Shown: in pieces, positions 1 to 6,433 of the stretch
Layout of the letters: every line of letters begins with the position of its first letter
Numbering within the stretch: the stretch's first letter is position 1
Origin: WYZ-LMO11 sp964617245
GTDB lineage: Archaea; Thermoproteota; Methanomethylicia; Methanomethylicales; Methanomethylicaceae
NCBI GenBank assembly: GCA_964617245.1
Contig: CAZTWF010000036.1
Location: forward strand, 1-8,767
Reading direction: 5' to 3'
DNA length: 8,767 nucleotides
Program-made: the position numbers and the translations under genes
The notes under the pieces: generated by a model
What the model was told of the DNA's origin: nothing
The model's input: the letters and a program-made list of their open reading frames with translations, nothing else
Database searches by the model: none

Positions 1-116
1 CATCTTTATTTATTTTTACATTTATAATATTTATTTAATAATAAAAACTTCTAATTTTAGCTATGAAGTAATTCACCAGTATATTAATTTAGGAGATCAT
101 ATCAAAAATATTTAAG

Positions 117-746
117 GTGAGTATACTGTCAATATTAAATATTACTTATTATGAATATTTTGGAATTTTTTTAATATCTATATTTGGAAATCTCTTACCT
201 TTTATACCAATACCATATTTAGTTCCTGTATTTATATCAAGTTATTTTTTAGACCCTATAATTATTAGTTTATGTGTAGGATTTGGTGCAAGTATTGGAA
301 AATGTTTTTCTTATCTTATAGGAAGAGGAGGAAGAATATTACTTAATGAAAAGAAGAAAAAAGATTTTGAAGTTTTTGGTAAACTTTTGGGAAAATATGG
401 AATAATAGCTGTGTATATATTTTCTGCTTTTCCTTTACCAGATGATATTATTGTTGTACCACTTGGTATGTGTAAATATGATTTTAAGAAGTTTTTTATA
501 TCATTATTATTAGGAAAAATTACTTTAGGATTAATAGTTGCATTTATTGGAAAATATTATTTTGAATTATTAAAAATATTTATTGGAGGAGAATCTACAA
601 TTCCTATTATCTTAATATCTATATTATTTATGATAATAGTTATATGGATAATATATAAAATAGATTGGATTGAAGCTGTAGAATATATAGAGAAATATGG
701 AGTTATTGCTTATATAAAATATATATTAAAAATAAATAAGAAGTAG
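117..746 (+). CDS. DedA/VTT-domain (SNARE-associated-like) integral membrane protein
   Basis: This 209-residue protein is hydrophobic throughout, with about five membrane or re-entrant segments (roughly residues 13-45, 46-68, 95-118, 127-148 and 163-182). The DedA/VTT pattern is visible: a proline-rich re-entrant stretch with PFIPIP at 28-33, the glycine-rich GASIGK..SYLIGRGG at 57-72, then FPLPDD at 105-110 followed by PLG at 115-117. The family is known for lipid scrambling or flippase activity and proton-dependent envelope homeostasis; the substrate here is not deducible. The start is GTG at 117, and no ATG, GTG or TTG codon follows within the first ten codons. No Shine-Dalgarno site with normal spacing is seen; an AT-rich box near 84-91 lies about 29 bp upstream, so a leaderless message is possible but weakly supported. 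thyX follows after 14 bp, probably on the same transcript. The C-terminal tail (183-209) is charged and likely cytoplasmic. Confidence 0.8.
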   Translation: MSILSILNITYYEYFGIFLISIFGNLLPFIPIPYLVPVFISSYFLDPIIISLCVGFGASIGKCFSYLIGRGGRILLNEKKKKDFEVFGKLLGKYGIIAVYIFSAFPLPDDIIVVPLGMCKYDFKKFFISLLLGKITLGLIVAFIGKYYFELLKIFIGGESTIPIILISILFMIIVIWIIYKIDWIEAVEYIEKYGVIAYIKYILKINKK

Positions 747-760
747 AAAAATAATAATTA

Positions 761-1453
761 TTGGCGATAAAATTGAAAGTAACATTACTAACATATACTC
801 CTAATCCTGAAAAAATTATAGCTATAGCTGCAAGACAATGTTATTCTAGATTAAGTGCCATTGAAATAGCAGAAAATATTAAAGAAGAAGATATTGAAAG
901 AATGATAAAAATAATAATAGAGAGAGGACATTTTTCTGTACTTGAACATGCATATTTTACTTTTGCTATAGAAGGAGTATCAAGAGTATGTACTCATCAA
1001 TTAGTAAGACATAGAATTGCATCATATTCTCAACAAAGTCAAAGACATGTAAAAATTGAAGAAGATTTTATAATGCCAAATACTATTAAAGAAAATGAAA
1101 AAGCAAAAGAGATATTTAATGAAACTTTAGAATTATGTAAAAAAAGTTATAAAAAATTAATAGAAATGGGAATACCAATAGAAGATGCAAGATATATTTT
1201 ACCACAATCATCTCCTACAAAAATTATAGTAACAATGAATGCAAGAGCACTTTTAAATTTCTTTGAATTAAGATGTTGTTTAATGGCACAATGGGAAATA
1301 AGAAGAGTTGCTGAAGAAATGTTATCTTTAGTTAAAAAAGTAGCTCCTCGTATATTTGAAAAAGCAGGACCATTTTGTATTACAAGAAATATATGTCCAG
1401 AGAAAAAATATGATTGTCCAAAATGGATTGAACTTCAAAAATTAAGTAAATAA
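761..1453 (+). CDS. thyX: Flavin-dependent thymidylate synthase ThyX
   Basis: ThyX makes dTMP from dUMP using methylene-tetrahydrofolate (or an archaeal C1 carrier), FAD and NADPH, in the cytoplasm as a homotetramer. The 230 residues match the usual family length. The signature RHRxxSxxxxSxR is intact at 83-95 (RHRIASYSQQSQR), preceded by CTHQLV at 77-82. Other family features are DARYILPQ at 142-149 and N160-RAL..FFELR up to R171, the position expected for the dUMP-binding arginine. The C-terminus carries three cysteines (C206, C212, C219) in a GPFC...C..KYDC arrangement seen in some thermophile ThyX proteins; metal binding there is my inference. The start is TTG at 761 with no clear Shine-Dalgarno site, and a second TTG at 773 would remove four residues. 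The last 12 bp overlap the end of the convergent trkA gene. No thyA-type synthase is present in the window. Confidence 0.96.
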   Translation: MAIKLKVTLLTYTPNPEKIIAIAARQCYSRLSAIEIAENIKEEDIERMIKIIIERGHFSVLEHAYFTFAIEGVSRVCTHQLVRHRIASYSQQSQRHVKIEEDFIMPNTIKENEKAKEIFNETLELCKKSYKKLIEMGIPIEDARYILPQSSPTKIIVTMNARALLNFFELRCCLMAQWEIRRVAEEMLSLVKKVAPRIFEKAGPFCITRNICPEKKYDCPKWIELQKLSK

Positions 1454-2095
1454 TGATTTTACAGCATCTAAACAACCTTCTCTAACAATCATATCTAATA
1501 TATAGTCAGATTGAATAGTAATTGAAGGTGAAAATGGTATATATCTTCCATCTTTATCTCTTATCCTAATTATCATCCAAGATTCCTTAAGAGGAAGATC
1601 TTCTATTTTTTTACCAATTACTGGTGAATCTTTTCCTACTTTTATTTGTATTCTTCTTATACCAATATAAGGAATACGTTCTTCTATCTTTCCAGAATAG
1701 CCTCTTATAAGTTTAGATATTTTTTCTGCTACTGCTTCTTCTGGACATACTATTTCAGAAATACCAAGTTTATGAGCTATTCTTGATAATCTCGGATCAC
1801 TTACTCTTGCTATTACTTTTTCTACACCCATTTCTTTTGCTAAAAGACATCCCAATATATTCTTTTCATCATCTCCAGTTACACAAATAAGAACATCATA
1901 TTCCTTAGGATTTATATTTTCAAGATCATCTATACTAGTAACATCACCTTTAAAAACTAGAACATCATATTCATTTGAAATTTCTTTACATATATCTTCA
2001 TCATAATCCATTACTGCAATATCATGATTATCTTCTTTTAATTCTCTTATAAGTGTTCTTCCTACTCTTCCTGCACCAATAATAATTATCTTCAT
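1442..2095 (-). CDS. trkA: TrkA-type K+ uptake regulatory subunit (RCK domain, NAD-binding)
   Basis: This 217-residue single-unit TrkA is about half the size of the duplicated E. coli TrkA and normal for archaea. The N-terminal Rossmann (TrkA_N) domain spans about 1-118, with GAGRVG at 7-12, the acidic residue D30 at the end of strand 2 for ribose binding, KGD at 49-51, and RVSDP at 97-101. The C-terminal TrkA_C/RCK_C ligand-binding domain spans about 137-217. Such proteins form a cytoplasmic gating ring on TrkH and open or close it in response to nucleotides such as ATP/ADP or NAD(H). The gene is divergent from trkH across a 91-bp spacer, which supports a dedicated TrkA-TrkH pair. It starts with ATG and has no obvious Shine-Dalgarno site. 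Its 3' end overlaps thyX by 12 bp, tail to tail. Confidence 0.93.
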   Translation of the reverse strand: MKIIIIGAGRVGRTLIRELKEDNHDIAVMDYDEDICKEISNEYDVLVFKGDVTSIDDLENINPKEYDVLICVTGDDEKNILGCLLAKEMGVEKVIARVSDPRLSRIAHKLGISEIVCPEEAVAEKISKLIRGYSGKIEERIPYIGIRRIQIKVGKDSPVIGKKIEDLPLKESWMIIRIRDKDGRYIPFSPSITIQSDYILDMIVREGCLDAVKSLFT

Positions 2096-2156
2096 ACTTA
2101 ATTTAAGTAGAATTAAAAACTAATATTTTTCTTTTACTAAAAATCTTAATTTATAT

Positions 2157-2166
2157 CTTTAAATTA
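2157..2166 (+). promoter_or_regulatory. Candidate TATA box for trkH
   Basis: The AT-only core tttaaa at 2158-2163 is centred about 26.5 bp before the GTG at 2187, the distance expected between an archaeal TATA box and the transcription start. That fits a leaderless trkH message, since no Shine-Dalgarno site precedes GTG 2187 or the in-frame ATGs at 2193 and 2196. The surrounding DNA is itself very AT-rich, so the match is only suggestive. The spacer 2096-2186 must also hold the trkA promoter, for which I see no equally well placed box. Confidence 0.45.
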
Positions 2167-2186
2167 ATTTATCTCTATATTGAATA

Positions 2187-3644
2187 GTGATAATGATGAG
2201 AAAAGAGGAATATAGTGAAATCATTTCCGGAATCATAAGAATATTAATTATTTCAGGTATTATAATGTTAATTCCAATAATTCCTTCAGTAGTATATAAT
2301 GAATATACTCAATTACCTTTCTTTTTATTTCCTTCTATGATTTTATTAATAATAGGAGGATATTTTTATAGGAAATATCCCTTTCCTGAAAATATTTCAA
2401 TGAAATCTGCTATTGTTATTGCTAGTATTAGCTGGTTATTAATATCATTAATTGGAATAATACCATATTTAAGTATAGATATGAATATTATAGATGGATT
2501 TTTTGAATCAATGAGTGGATTTACTACAACTGGTATGACATTAATTAATATTTTGGAGAAATGTCCAAGATCTATATTATTTTGGAGGAGTTTAAGTGAA
2601 TGGATTGGAGGAATTGGAATAGTTTTTCTTTTCACAGTATTATTAAAAGGAAGTATAGGTACATGGAGATTATATAGAATTGAAGGAAAAGAAAAATTTA
2701 CACTAAGTGTAAAGGAAAGTATAAAAAATATATTGATTATATATACAACTTTAACTATAATTTGTACAATTCTTTTATATTTAAGTGGATTAAATGTTTT
2801 TGATTCAATAAATCATGCAATGACAACTATTTCTACAGGAGGATTTTCTACAAGAACAAATAGTATAACTGATTTTAGTATTTCAGTAAGAATAATAATA
2901 ATTATATTTATGATAATTGGTGCAATTGATTTTGCATTAATTCATAAAATTACAAAACTTAAAATAAAAGAAGTAATAAATGATCCTGAATTCAGATCTT
3001 TTATATTTATAATTATAATTAGTATTTTATTAGTTTACATATTGATTTCAAGAGATATGAGCTTTAGTATAAATGAATTATTTACTACTATATCAATAGT
3101 AACTACTACTGGATATACAAGTGGTGATATATGTATATGGCCTAATTCTACTAAGGTTTTATTATTAATATTTATGATAATAGGTGGATGTGCAAATTCA
3201 ACTGCAGGAGGAATAAAAGTATGGAGATTATTAATATTATTCAAACTTTTAAGAAGAGAATTAAAAAAACTATTATTGCCTTCTTCTGTAATAATGCCTA
3301 TAAAGATAGGAGATAAAACATTTGATGATGAATATTTAATTAGAATATGTACTTTTTTCTTTGGCTATATAATGTTGTTATTTATAATTTTCTTATTATT
3401 AAGTATTAATATTTCTGATACATTTGGAGCATTTTCATTAGCTATTTCCTCTATTAATAATATAGGACCTGCTTATTATCCTATTGATAAACTTGATTTA
3501 TTTTCAAAAATAATATTAATAATTAGTATGTGGATAGGTAGACTTGAATTATTTCCAGTAATGGCTTTTATATTTGATTTTATTCCAGAAACCTTTAAAA
3601 ATATATTATCAAAAAGATTTAGAAAGGAGCATGAGTATACTTAA
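2187..3644 (+). CDS. trkH: TrkH/KtrB-type K+ transporter, membrane subunit
   Basis: TrkH forms the ion-conducting dimer of a K+ uptake system gated by TrkA. The 485 residues match the family. All four pore repeats are visible with their filter glycines: SGFTTTG to G116, ISTGG at 215-219, VTTTGY to G309, and NNIGP with G427. Four glycines predict K+ rather than Na+ preference. The intramembrane gating loop is GGCANSTAGGIK at 333-344, followed by R347, and the family end motif GRLELFP lies at 451-457. Regular hydrophobic segments run from about residue 13 to 465, with a charged tail of about 15 residues. Three in-frame starts are possible (GTG 2187, ATG 2193, ATG 2196), and the difference is at most three residues. 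The last 26 bp overlap the end of the convergent RNA kinase gene. Confidence 0.95.
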   Translation: MIMMRKEEYSEIISGIIRILIISGIIMLIPIIPSVVYNEYTQLPFFLFPSMILLIIGGYFYRKYPFPENISMKSAIVIASISWLLISLIGIIPYLSIDMNIIDGFFESMSGFTTTGMTLINILEKCPRSILFWRSLSEWIGGIGIVFLFTVLLKGSIGTWRLYRIEGKEKFTLSVKESIKNILIIYTTLTIICTILLYLSGLNVFDSINHAMTTISTGGFSTRTNSITDFSISVRIIIIIFMIIGAIDFALIHKITKLKIKEVINDPEFRSFIFIIIISILLVYILISRDMSFSINELFTTISIVTTTGYTSGDICIWPNSTKVLLLIFMIIGGCANSTAGGIKVWRLLILFKLLRRELKKLLLPSSVIMPIKIGDKTFDDEYLIRICTFFFGYIMLLFIIFLLLSINISDTFGAFSLAISSINNIGPAYYPIDKLDLFSKIILIISMWIGRLELFPVMAFIFDFIPETFKNILSKRFRKEHEYT

Positions 3645-4869
3645 AAGACTCATAATATTTTTCATTCAATTTTAAATTTCCTAATTGTATAAGTGAAATA
3701 TCTTCATTAACTGGTGTTATTATTTTTATTTTTCTTTCTTCATAATTTATTTCTGATATAATTCCAAGTCCTAAGAATTTTTCATTATCATAAAGACCAA
3801 CAATAATTCCTTTTTCAGAACCTTTTTTTATAGCAATTAATTCATCACAAATTTTTTCTTTATTCATTATATTTGGTTCTTCTTCAGTTACTAAGAATAA
3901 GAATTTTCCATTAGTTTCTCCATATATTATTTTTAAACATAATTCTTTACTTAATTTTTCTAATAATTCTTTTGATAATGGATTACCATAAGTATAATAA
4001 GAACATATGATTTTTGTTGAATTTAAATCTATTATTCTCTCTTTACTATTAGTAAAATATTTAATATATGCATTTTCACGTCTTTCTTTTCTTTCTTCTT
4101 TACTTCTTATTCTTGATGCTGAAGAAGATGTTATTTTTATTACATTTTCAAAATTTCTTATTATATGTTCTAATTCATTTCCTTTTTGAATTGCTACAAT
4201 AAAATTAGGAGATATTATTTTAATTAATGAACATTTATATTCTCTTGCATATATACCATTAACCCATCCACATGTGTTTATAATAACTATATCAGCATTA
4301 TTATTTAAAGCATTATCAATAAGTTTTTTAGCACTAATAATCATTCTCATTGGAGCATCAGATGGAGTAGTTGATCCAATAAATATTGCATCAACTAATG
4401 GAATTTTATCCATAGAGATGATAGTATTATTTAAAAAACCATAACCAATAGTAGTTGGTAATGAGATTTCAGCTTGTCCTGGATCTAAATCAATAACAGC
4501 AACTTTCATTCCATATTGAAATGCTATATTTGCTAAATATACTGAAAAAGTTGTTTTACCACTATCTGTATCACCTATTACTATAACCTTAATTGGAGGA
4601 TTATTTTTAATTATTTTTTCAGTAGCTTCTTTCCAACATAAAGGTATAGCTTCAGGAATTTCTTTTATACATGCATTACTTCCAAGATTAACTTCAATAA
4701 ATGAATCTTCTAATACTTCTATTGGTATAGATTTTCCTTTTGGTATTATTATTTCTTCTCTTGGCATAACAGATTTTCCTAAAGCTAAAATTTTTCCACT
4801 ACATAAACGTAAAAATGCAGGACCATATAGTACAAAAGAAGACATTTTTAATAAGTTCATTTTTAGCAT
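3619..4869 (-). CDS. Archaeal Clp1/Grc3-type polynucleotide 5'-hydroxyl kinase
   Basis: This 416-residue cytoplasmic P-loop protein belongs to the Clp1/Grc3/Nol9 family, whose members transfer phosphate from ATP (or GTP) to the 5'-OH of RNA. The Walker A motif is GDTDSGKTT at 99-107, with K105 and T106. The Walker B-like DLDPGQAE at 127-134 is the family hallmark. INTCGWVNG at 197-205 and the arginine-rich lid region RIRSKEERKERRE at 253-265 followed by Y268 and YF at 271-272 also fit. An N-terminal beta-rich domain (about 12-80) and a C-terminal beta domain (about 320-410) flank the kinase core. Likely roles, by family, are RNA repair or tRNA/rRNA end maturation. The start is ATG 4869; ATG 4860 and ATG 4845 are alternatives, and the recognisable domain begins just after the last. 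The gene is divergent from the gene at 4920 and overlaps trkH by 26 bp at its end. Confidence 0.92.
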   Translation of the reverse strand: MLKMNLLKMSSFVLYGPAFLRLCSGKILALGKSVMPREEIIIPKGKSIPIEVLEDSFIEVNLGSNACIKEIPEAIPLCWKEATEKIIKNNPPIKVIVIGDTDSGKTTFSVYLANIAFQYGMKVAVIDLDPGQAEISLPTTIGYGFLNNTIISMDKIPLVDAIFIGSTTPSDAPMRMIISAKKLIDNALNNNADIVIINTCGWVNGIYAREYKCSLIKIISPNFIVAIQKGNELEHIIRNFENVIKITSSSASRIRSKEERKERRENAYIKYFTNSKERIIDLNSTKIICSYYTYGNPLSKELLEKLSKELCLKIIYGETNGKFLFLVTEEEPNIMNKEKICDELIAIKKGSEKGIIVGLYDNEKFLGLGIISEINYEERKIKIITPVNEDISLIQLGNLKLNEKYYESFKYTHAPF

Positions 4870-4889
4870 ATTACACCCAAATAATAAAT

Positions 4890-4901
4890 TAAATATTTTA
4901 T
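4890..4901. promoter_or_regulatory. Shared symmetric TATA-like box between divergent genes
   Basis: The 50-bp spacer between the divergent starts at 4869 (-) and 4920 (+) contains the perfect palindrome aaatattt at 4891-4898. Its centre, 4894.5, is exactly 25.5 bp from each start codon. This is the TATA-to-start distance of archaeal promoters, so one box could serve leaderless transcripts in both directions. The arrangement is seen directly; promoter activity is inferred. Against strict symmetry, the kinase start at 4869 also has a gggtg (4874-4878, minus strand) resembling a Shine-Dalgarno site, which would need a longer leader. Confidence 0.5.
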
Positions 4902-4919
4902 TTACTTAAAAAATAAACG

Positions 4920-5354
4920 GTGAGTTTTTTGAGTATTGAAGAAATTGAAAATGCTATTTTATCTTTTATTAAAGAAAAAAGAAAAGTAAGTTATGAAGAA
5001 ATTGAAAAATGGGCAGAAAGAAATAATATAGGATCATATACCTTAAGAATAATACTAAATGATCTAATAGAAAGAAAAATTTTAGATGCACCTGATGGCT
5101 TTTTTGAAGAAGAATCTCATATAGAACCACCTAGACCAAAATCAATTACATTATATTATTCATCAGATTATGAAAAATTAAAAGAATATTTAAAAGAATA
5201 TAGAAGTATAGGAATATTAAGATTTTTTGAGGATTTAACAAAAATGGGAATAAAAAATGTAAATGAATTATTAAGAAGAGCAATAAAAGAAGGATATGTT
5301 GAGCTTTCTTCATCTGGTGTTATAAATGCTACTGAAAAGCTTTTTAAGAGATAA
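4920..5354 (+). CDS. Small protein with probable tandem winged-helix domains, function unknown
   Basis: I do not recognise a named family for this 144-residue protein. The N-terminal part (about 5-64) reads as a winged helix: helix at 6-19, helix at 25-36, a recognition-type helix at 38-53 (SYTLRIILNDLIERK) and a short wing ending in DGFFEE. A proline-containing linker (70-73) follows. The C-terminal part (about 83-142) has a second helix-helix-strand-turn pattern, with NELLRRAIKEGYVEL at 115-129 and a turn SSSGV that again resembles a winged helix. It has no cysteines and no signal peptide, so it should be cytoplasmic. DNA or RNA binding, or a protein-assembly role as in eukaryote-like winged-helix factors, would both fit. 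The start is GTG 4920; TTG 4929 has a GGTGA five bases upstream and is a real alternative. A 108-aa gene follows after 38 bp. Confidence 0.8.
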   Translation: MSFLSIEEIENAILSFIKEKRKVSYEEIEKWAERNNIGSYTLRIILNDLIERKILDAPDGFFEEESHIEPPRPKSITLYYSSDYEKLKEYLKEYRSIGILRFFEDLTKMGIKNVNELLRRAIKEGYVELSSSGVINATEKLFKR

Positions 5355-5383
5355 GAAATAATAAAATTGAGAGAGATATTATT

Positions 5384-5388
5384 GGTGA
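5384..5388 (+). promoter_or_regulatory. Shine-Dalgarno site of the 108-aa gene
   Basis: GGTGA lies four bases before the ATG at 5393 and is complementary to the CACCT-containing 3' end of archaeal 16S rRNA. A proper ribosome site here, with the short 38-bp gap to the preceding gene, indicates a downstream position in a two-gene transcript. Confidence 0.75.
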
Positions 5389-5392
5389 GAAA

Positions 5393-5719
5393 ATGTCAGA
5401 AAATAAGATTGTTGGAGGAATATTTACTGGAACTGCAAAAATTGGAGAAGTACTTGATACATTTATGCAATTAACATTAACACCTCAAGATATTACTAGT
5501 CCAATTGCATTACAAATGGCATTGAGTAGAATTTATGAGACAATGACAAAAACCTTAACAACAGGACCAAAAAAGAAATTTATAGCTGAAGTAAGATTTA
5601 TTGATTCCCTAGGAAATCCTATAGTTATTGGTTTAGATTTAGGAGAGAAATTACCACCATTTACAAGTAATGAAGTAAAAGCAAGAATATTAATAGAGCT
5701 TTTTGAAGAACAACGTTAG
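5393..5719 (+). CDS. Conserved-looking 108-aa protein of unknown function
   Basis: This gene opens with ATG and a good GGTGA ribosome site, and its codon use is like its neighbours, so it is very likely real. I do not recognise the family. The predicted layout is a helical N-terminal half (about 15-28 and 37-57), a beta hairpin with a clear turn at 63-84 (strand, D71-SLGNP turn, strand, then DLG), and a C-terminal helix at about 92-107 ending in charged residues. There are no cysteines, no membrane segment and no catalytic motif. The hairpin and helix could form a dimer or partner interface. Its only context is co-transcription with the winged-helix protein upstream and the shared promoter with the RNA 5'-kinase. 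A link to RNA processing or transcription is speculation from position alone. The single CpG of the gene is in its last codon (CGT, R108). Confidence 0.8.
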   Translation: MSENKIVGGIFTGTAKIGEVLDTFMQLTLTPQDITSPIALQMALSRIYETMTKTLTTGPKKKFIAEVRFIDSLGNPIVIGLDLGEKLPPFTSNEVKARILIELFEEQR

Positions 5720-5733
5720 TCTTCAATAAAAAT

Positions 5734-5763
5734 CTCCCAGATTAAGTCTGGGAGTATGTTTTT
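5734..5763. terminator. Bidirectional hairpin terminator candidate
   Basis: A perfect 8-bp stem is formed by ctcccaga (5734-5741) and tctgggag (5747-5754) around the 5-base loop ttaag. It is followed on the + strand by a T-run at 5759-5763 and preceded by an A-rich run at 5728-5732 that becomes a T-run on the - strand. It sits between the convergent ends at 5719 and 5783, so it could stop transcription from both sides. The stem is strikingly GC-rich for this genome. Archaeal termination usually needs only the T-tract, so the stem may instead stabilise the RNA 3' ends. Confidence 0.65.
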
Positions 5764-5782
5764 AATTATAAAATTTATAATT

Positions 5783-6409
5783 TCATAGCTTATTAAATAA
5801 TTCCTTTAAATTACTTATAGTATTATGAGAACATAATTTTCCACTTCTATCCAAATGAAATGCAATTATTCCTGCTTTTCTTGCATTAATATAATCTAAT
5901 TCATAACTATCTCCAATATGAATCATTTCTGAAGGTAATATTGAAAGATTTTTACAAATTTCTAAATATACCCAACTATCTTTTATACTATAAAAATCAG
6001 ATACAGTAGAAAATATATGAGAAAAATAATTCTTTATAGGTTCTGTTGTTATTTCTAAAAAAAGTCTTGAAGAATTAGATATTATAATTAATTTATAATT
6101 TTTTACTAATTCTTCAAGTACTTCAATAACTTCAGGATATAGAGTTACTAAGTGTTTATATTTACTTAAGAGTTCTTTTGCATTTATTTTAAGTCCATAT
6201 TTATTTATCCAATAATCAATATTATACCATTCTAATCTTTTTGGTCCAATTTCATCATAATTACTATATAATTTATCTTTAGCTTCCTTAATAGATATAT
6301 TATAATATTTTGCTACTAATTCAGGTAAAACTTCAAGCCATATAGTATCAGCAAATAAGGGTGTAACTAATGTACCATCTACATCAAATGATATAAATTT
6401 AATTTTCAT
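5783..6409 (-). CDS. HAD-superfamily hydrolase (phosphatase), substrate unknown
   Basis: This 208-residue cytoplasmic enzyme has the complete HAD catalytic set. Motif I is FDVDGT at 8-13 (nucleophile D9, acid/base D11), motif II is S111 in IIISNSS, motif III is K143, and motif IV is IGDSYELD at 165-172 (D167 and D172 for Mg2+). A helical cap of the C1 type lies between motifs I and II (about 16-85) and is rich in aromatic residues, including W60YNIDYW. This layout is shared by phosphoglycolate phosphatase-like and nucleotidase-like members; I cannot choose the substrate. The gene starts with ATG 24 bp after the AOR-family gene and on the same strand, so it is probably the last gene of that operon. 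No Shine-Dalgarno site is evident. Its neighbours do not define a pathway; house-cleaning of a phosphorylated by-product is one possibility. Confidence 0.9.
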   Translation of the reverse strand: MKIKFISFDVDGTLVTPLFADTIWLEVLPELVAKYYNISIKEAKDKLYSNYDEIGPKRLEWYNIDYWINKYGLKINAKELLSKYKHLVTLYPEVIEVLEELVKNYKLIIISNSSRLFLEITTEPIKNYFSHIFSTVSDFYSIKDSWVYLEICKNLSILPSEMIHIGDSYELDYINARKAGIIAFHLDRSGKLCSHNTISNLKELFNKL

Positions 6410-6433
6410 AATTTCAACAAAAATAAAGAAAGA

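Noticed and set aside
1..116. The first 116 bases as a possible RNA gene or the tail of another gene
   Set aside because: No cloverleaf, GC-rich core or open frame of note is present; it is AT-rich spacer, possibly containing a promoter.
2192..2199. Possible C box (atgatga) of a C/D guide RNA at the start of trkH; similar tgatga strings near 3322 and, on the minus strand, near 1877
   Set aside because: No D box (CTGA) occurs at guide-RNA spacing, and each string is explained by coding sequence.
2366..2635. Open frame of 89 codons on the minus strand inside trkH
   Set aside because: It is antisense to conserved TrkH pore sequence, has no ribosome site and its protein looks like a reverse reading of membrane codons.
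3035..3244. Open frame of 69 codons on the minus strand inside trkH
   Set aside because: It overlaps the conserved third pore repeat and gating loop and has no start signals.
4007..4189. Open frame of 60 codons on the plus strand inside the RNA kinase gene
   Set aside because: It lies opposite the conserved arginine-rich lid region of the kinase; no ribosome site or domain is visible.
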